Of a stretch of DNA of 64,000 nt, positions 61,851 through 64,000 are shown one piece after another. Under the pieces are notes generated by a model that saw only the letters and a list, made by a program, of their open reading frames with translations, made no database searches and was not told where the DNA came from. The position numbers were made by a program, and so were the translations under genes. This stretch comes from Candidatus Alistipes avicola. GTDB lineage: Bacteria; Bacteroidota; Bacteroidia; Bacteroidales; Rikenellaceae. The stretch is taken from positions 1 to 64,000 of the forward strand of contig DWYR01000004.1 in NCBI GenBank assembly GCA_019118565.1, written 5' to 3'. Within the stretch, counting starts at the first letter, position 1, and each line of letters begins with the position of its first letter.

Positions 61851-63410
61851 CTATCTGCGTTTTAAATAGTTAGCAACAGCATCGGCAACCCGCTCTCCAT
61901 CGAGCGCCGCCGAAATGATTCCTCCGGCATATCCGGCACCCTCTCCGGTCGGGAAGAGCGCCTCGACCTGAGGGTGCATCAACGAGTTGGCATCGCGGGG
62001 GATACGTACAGGAGTCGACGTGCGCGACTCCACGCCGGCAACCAGCGCCTCGTTTGTAACAAAACCCTTCATACGACGGCCGAATGTAGTGATTCCGGCC
62101 CGCAAGGCTTCGGAAATAAACTCCGGCATCCATTGGTCCAATCGCGACGGGATCATACCCGGACTGAACGACGTGCGCGGAAGTCCGCTGCTCGATCGCC
62201 CGGCCACGAAATCGGCCACCCGCTGTGCCGGGGCAACCTGATGTTCACCTCCTTCGCGGCGTGCCAGCTGTTCGAACTGCTCCTGGAATTTCAATCCGGC
62301 CAGCTCACCCCACTCCGCACGCAGGTGCTCGAAATCCGCCAGACGGATCTCCGTCACCAGACCGGAGTTGGCAAAGGGCGAGTTACGCAAACTCGACGAC
62401 ATACCATTGACCACCGACTCCGCAGCATCGGTCAAGGCCGGGACGATCACACCGCCCGGGCACATACAGAAGGAGTAGACTCCTCGGCCGTACTCCTGAC
62501 TGACAAGCGAATAGCTTGCCGCCGGCAGGTATTCACCGCGGGTCGGAGTGTGGTACTGGATCGAATCGATCAAGGCCTGCGGATGCTCGATCCGCACACC
62601 CATGGCAAAAGGCTTGGCCTCGAGACGGACACCCCGACGGTGTAGCAATTCGTACACGTCGCGAGCCGAATGGCCCGTAGCCAGCACGACGGCCGCCCCT
62701 TCGTAAAGCGTATCACCGACAAAGACACCCACGATACGTCCATCCCGCAATTTGAGATCGGTTACGCGAGCCTCAAAGAGAAACTCACCGCCGGCATCGA
62801 GAATCGTCTTGCGGATATTGGTGATCACCCGCGGCAGTTTGTCGGTACCGATGTGGGGATGTGACTCATAGAGAATTTCAGGTGTTGCCCCGTGAAAGAC
62901 AAGGGTCTGCAACGCTTTATTATAGTCGCCCCGCTTCTTGCTGCGGGTAAAAAGTTTTCCATCCGAGAAGGTTCCGGCTCCGCCCTCTCCGAACGCATAG
63001 TTCGAATCGGGATTCACCGCTCCGTTACGGTTGATCTGGGCAATATCCCGTTTCCGGGTCGAAACTTCCCGCCCCCGTTCCAGAATCACCGGGCGATACC
63101 CCAATTCGATCAACCGCAATGCGGCGAACAAACCGGCAGGACCACCCCCGACAATCACTACCTCGGTCCGTCCCGAAACGGACGGATAGTCGAAATGGAC
63201 GGGATCAGGCTGAGGTTCCCGATCGACATAGATTTCCAAGGTCAAATTGACCTTGACCTGGCGCTGCCGGGCATCGATCGAACGTCCCACGACACGAACC
63301 AAAGCGACCTCCTTGTCGGAGATCCCGATACGCCGGGCCGCCTGCGAAGTGTAAAAATTCGGATCGGCAGCCTGCCTGGGTGTCAATGTCAGGGTTATTT
63401 TCTGCGGCAT
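61851..63410 (-). CDS. FAD-dependent oxidoreductase (COG2509-like)
   Basis: A 519-residue flavoprotein. A basic N-terminal domain (about 1-75, RRIGISDKEVALVRVVGRSI) precedes the FAD-binding VVIVGGGPAGLFAALRLIEL (about 84-103), then the ERGREVSTRKRDIAQINRNG and DSNYAFGEGGAGTFSDGKL stretches and the C-terminal ALFPTGEGAGYAGGIISAAL motif. This is the uncharacterised FAD-dependent dehydrogenase family common in anaerobes; substrate unknown. It is the first gene of a two-gene unit with the DUF5672 gene and has its own -7 box 19 nt upstream. Confidence 0.87.
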   Translation of the reverse strand: MPQKITLTLTPRQAADPNFYTSQAARRIGISDKEVALVRVVGRSIDARQRQVKVNLTLEIYVDREPQPDPVHFDYPSVSGRTEVVIVGGGPAGLFAALRLIELGYRPVILERGREVSTRKRDIAQINRNGAVNPDSNYAFGEGGAGTFSDGKLFTRSKKRGDYNKALQTLVFHGATPEILYESHPHIGTDKLPRVITNIRKTILDAGGEFLFEARVTDLKLRDGRIVGVFVGDTLYEGAAVVLATGHSARDVYELLHRRGVRLEAKPFAMGVRIEHPQALIDSIQYHTPTRGEYLPAASYSLVSQEYGRGVYSFCMCPGGVIVPALTDAAESVVNGMSSSLRNSPFANSGLVTEIRLADFEHLRAEWGELAGLKFQEQFEQLARREGGEHQVAPAQRVADFVAGRSSSGLPRTSFSPGMIPSRLDQWMPEFISEALRAGITTFGRRMKGFVTNEALVAGVESRTSTPVRIPRDANSLMHPQVEALFPTGEGAGYAGGIISAALDGERVADAVANYLKRR

Positions 63411-63428
63411 AATTGTGAGTTATGGACA

Positions 63429-63436
63429 CAAAAGTA
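63429..63436 (-). promoter_or_regulatory. -7 box of the FAD oxidoreductase gene
   Basis: TACTTTTG on the minus strand, exact TAnnTTTG, giving a leader of about 12 nt. Confidence 0.55.
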
Positions 63437-63466
63437 ACCAAAATTAAAGAATTTAGGAGACGGGCT

Positions 63467-63497
63467 TTTCAGAAAGCGCTATTTTTTTCTATCTTTG
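63467..63497 (+). promoter_or_regulatory. Promoter of tRNA-Leu
   Basis: TTTC at 63467-63470 (one mismatch to TTTG), a 19-nt spacer, TATCTTTG at 63490-63497. Confidence 0.75.
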
Positions 63498-63529
63498 TCC
63501 GCGACAGCATCGCAATCGATGCGCGCAAT

Positions 63530-63611
63530 GCGGATATGGTGTAATTGGTAGCCACGTCAGACTTAGGATCTGATGCCGAGAGGCGTGGGGGTTCGAGTCC
63601 CTTTATCCGCA
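63530..63611 (+). tRNA. tRNA-Leu (TAG)
   Basis: An 82-nt class II tRNA: acceptor GCGGATA/TATCCGC, anticodon stem TCAGA/TCTGA with loop CTTAGGA giving anticodon TAG (leucine CTA codon), a long variable arm with TGCCGAGAGGCG and T arm GGGGG-TTCGAGT-CCCTT region. Discriminator A; CCA is not encoded. Confidence 0.94.
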
Positions 63612-63623
63612 CAAGGCGACTGT

Positions 63624-63657
63624 AGAGGACGAATTTTCAGATTCGTCCTCTTTTTTA
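63624..63657 (+). terminator. Terminator of tRNA-Leu
   Basis: Perfect 11-bp stem AGAGGACGAAT / ATTCGTCCTCT followed by TTTTTT. Confidence 0.92.
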
Positions 63658-63733
63658 TCTCCCGAACCCAACAATTAGCTTCGACTTCGCCTATTTCCTC
63701 TGACAGTTATTTCTTCCTATTATTGTCCTACAA

Positions 63734-63765
63734 TTTGATATTTCTCAATGATTTTCATAAGTTTG
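63734..63765 (+). promoter_or_regulatory. Promoter of the SDR gene
   Basis: TTTG at 63734-63737, a 20-nt spacer, TAAGTTTG at 63758-63765: full match to the Bacteroidetes promoter; the leader would be about 97 nt. Confidence 0.75.
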
Positions 63766-63868
63766 TAAAGATTAGGAGGCGGCAAAAAAAATTGAATCCT
63801 TTGAGACCTGTATCCTTTATAGGACAATCACAGAACTACGAAACGGACATAAACTACCATCCTAAAAT

Positions 63869-64000
63869 ATGAAGACCATTTTTATTACCGGCGGTTCTAC
63901 GGGAATCGGTGCCGCCTCTGTACGGAAGTTTATAGCCGAGGGCTGGAACGTTGGCTTTATGGATATCAACACACAGGCGGCTCACGTGCTTGTGGAAGAA
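63869..64000 (+). CDS. Short-chain dehydrogenase/reductase, N-terminal part (cut by window edge)
   Basis: Forty-four codons are present. They begin MKTIFITGGSTGIGAASVRK, with the TGxxxGIG dinucleotide-binding motif of the SDR superfamily, then FIAEGWNVGFMDIN, where the acidic residue after the second strand (D33) suggests preference for NAD over NADP. The catalytic Tyr-Lys pair lies beyond the edge and the substrate cannot be told. Confidence 0.85.
   Translation, partial: MKTIFITGGSTGIGAASVRKFIAEGWNVGFMDINTQAAHVLVEE

Noticed and set aside
63573..63872. 99-codon frame starting inside tRNA-Leu
   Set aside because: It begins in a tRNA gene and crosses its terminator, so it is not a real gene.

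Overview
The window looks like chromosomal DNA of a gut-type member of the Bacteroidales, most likely an Alistipes-like (Rikenellaceae) anaerobe. Three things point there: GC-rich coding sequence with AT-rich gaps, promoters of the Bacteroidetes type (TTTG, 19-20 nt, TAnnTTTG) in front of tRNA, rnpB and protein genes, and a characteristic gene set (Bat aerotolerance proteins, class I fumarase, short-chain threonine dehydrogenase, a fimbrillin-type lipoprotein, DUF4422 and DUF5672 glycan proteins). The genus is inferred from recall, not from a search. I see no CRISPR array, insertion sequence, prophage or replication origin.

Layout. 1-9.5 kb: start of class II aldolase (minus), fumarase, batD, batE-like, recR; then dxs (minus) behind a duplicated promoter repeat, and pyrH, a TlpA-like thioredoxin and frr. 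9.6-20 kb: enolase, an outer-membrane barrel protein, threonine dehydrogenase, tRNA-Thr, a GNAT protein, an NrnA-like phosphoesterase, ppk1-ppx, an S41 protease lipoprotein. 20-29 kb: nth and uvrD (minus), then moxR, DUF58, a membrane protein, batC, batA, batB, which is the second part of the aerotolerance system. 29-36 kb: RNase P RNA, then a TolC/MacA/ABC/MacB efflux set followed by a LytS/LytTR-type two-component pair. 36-41 kb: a four-gene [FeFe] hydrogenase cluster of the bifurcating (Hnd/HydABC) kind with a Rex-like palindrome in its promoter. 41-47.4 kb: a thiamin operon behind a TPP riboswitch. 47.4-58 kb: fimbrillin-like lipoprotein, AT-rich GNAT gene, tRNA-Ser, a low-complexity lipoprotein plus a FadL/PorV-type barrel, proS, a Nim-like flavoprotein, a CDF transporter, a sigma factor followed by a 44-codon ORF, a DUF3298 lipoprotein, tRNA-Glu. 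58-64 kb: glycosyltransferase, UDP-galactopyranose mutase and DUF4422 genes converging on a DUF5672 gene and an FAD-dependent oxidoreductase, then tRNA-Leu and the start of an SDR gene.

How the genes fit together. The fumarase, hydrogenase, aldolase and enolase fit a fermentative anaerobe that disposes of electrons as H2 and succinate. The Bat proteins fit oxidative-stress survival, and the Nim-like protein may contribute. The thi operon makes or salvages thiamin diphosphate, the cofactor of Dxs encoded in the same window. The most interesting points are the Rex-like site, an HndB-like subunit that has lost its Fe-S ligands, a ThiF without its zinc site, the duplicated promoter element in front of dxs, and three minus-strand genes whose promoters predict leaderless mRNAs. 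I did not find a clearly new multi-gene system. The strongest candidates for something undescribed are the cysteine-less HndB partner and the 44-codon ORF behind the sigma factor.
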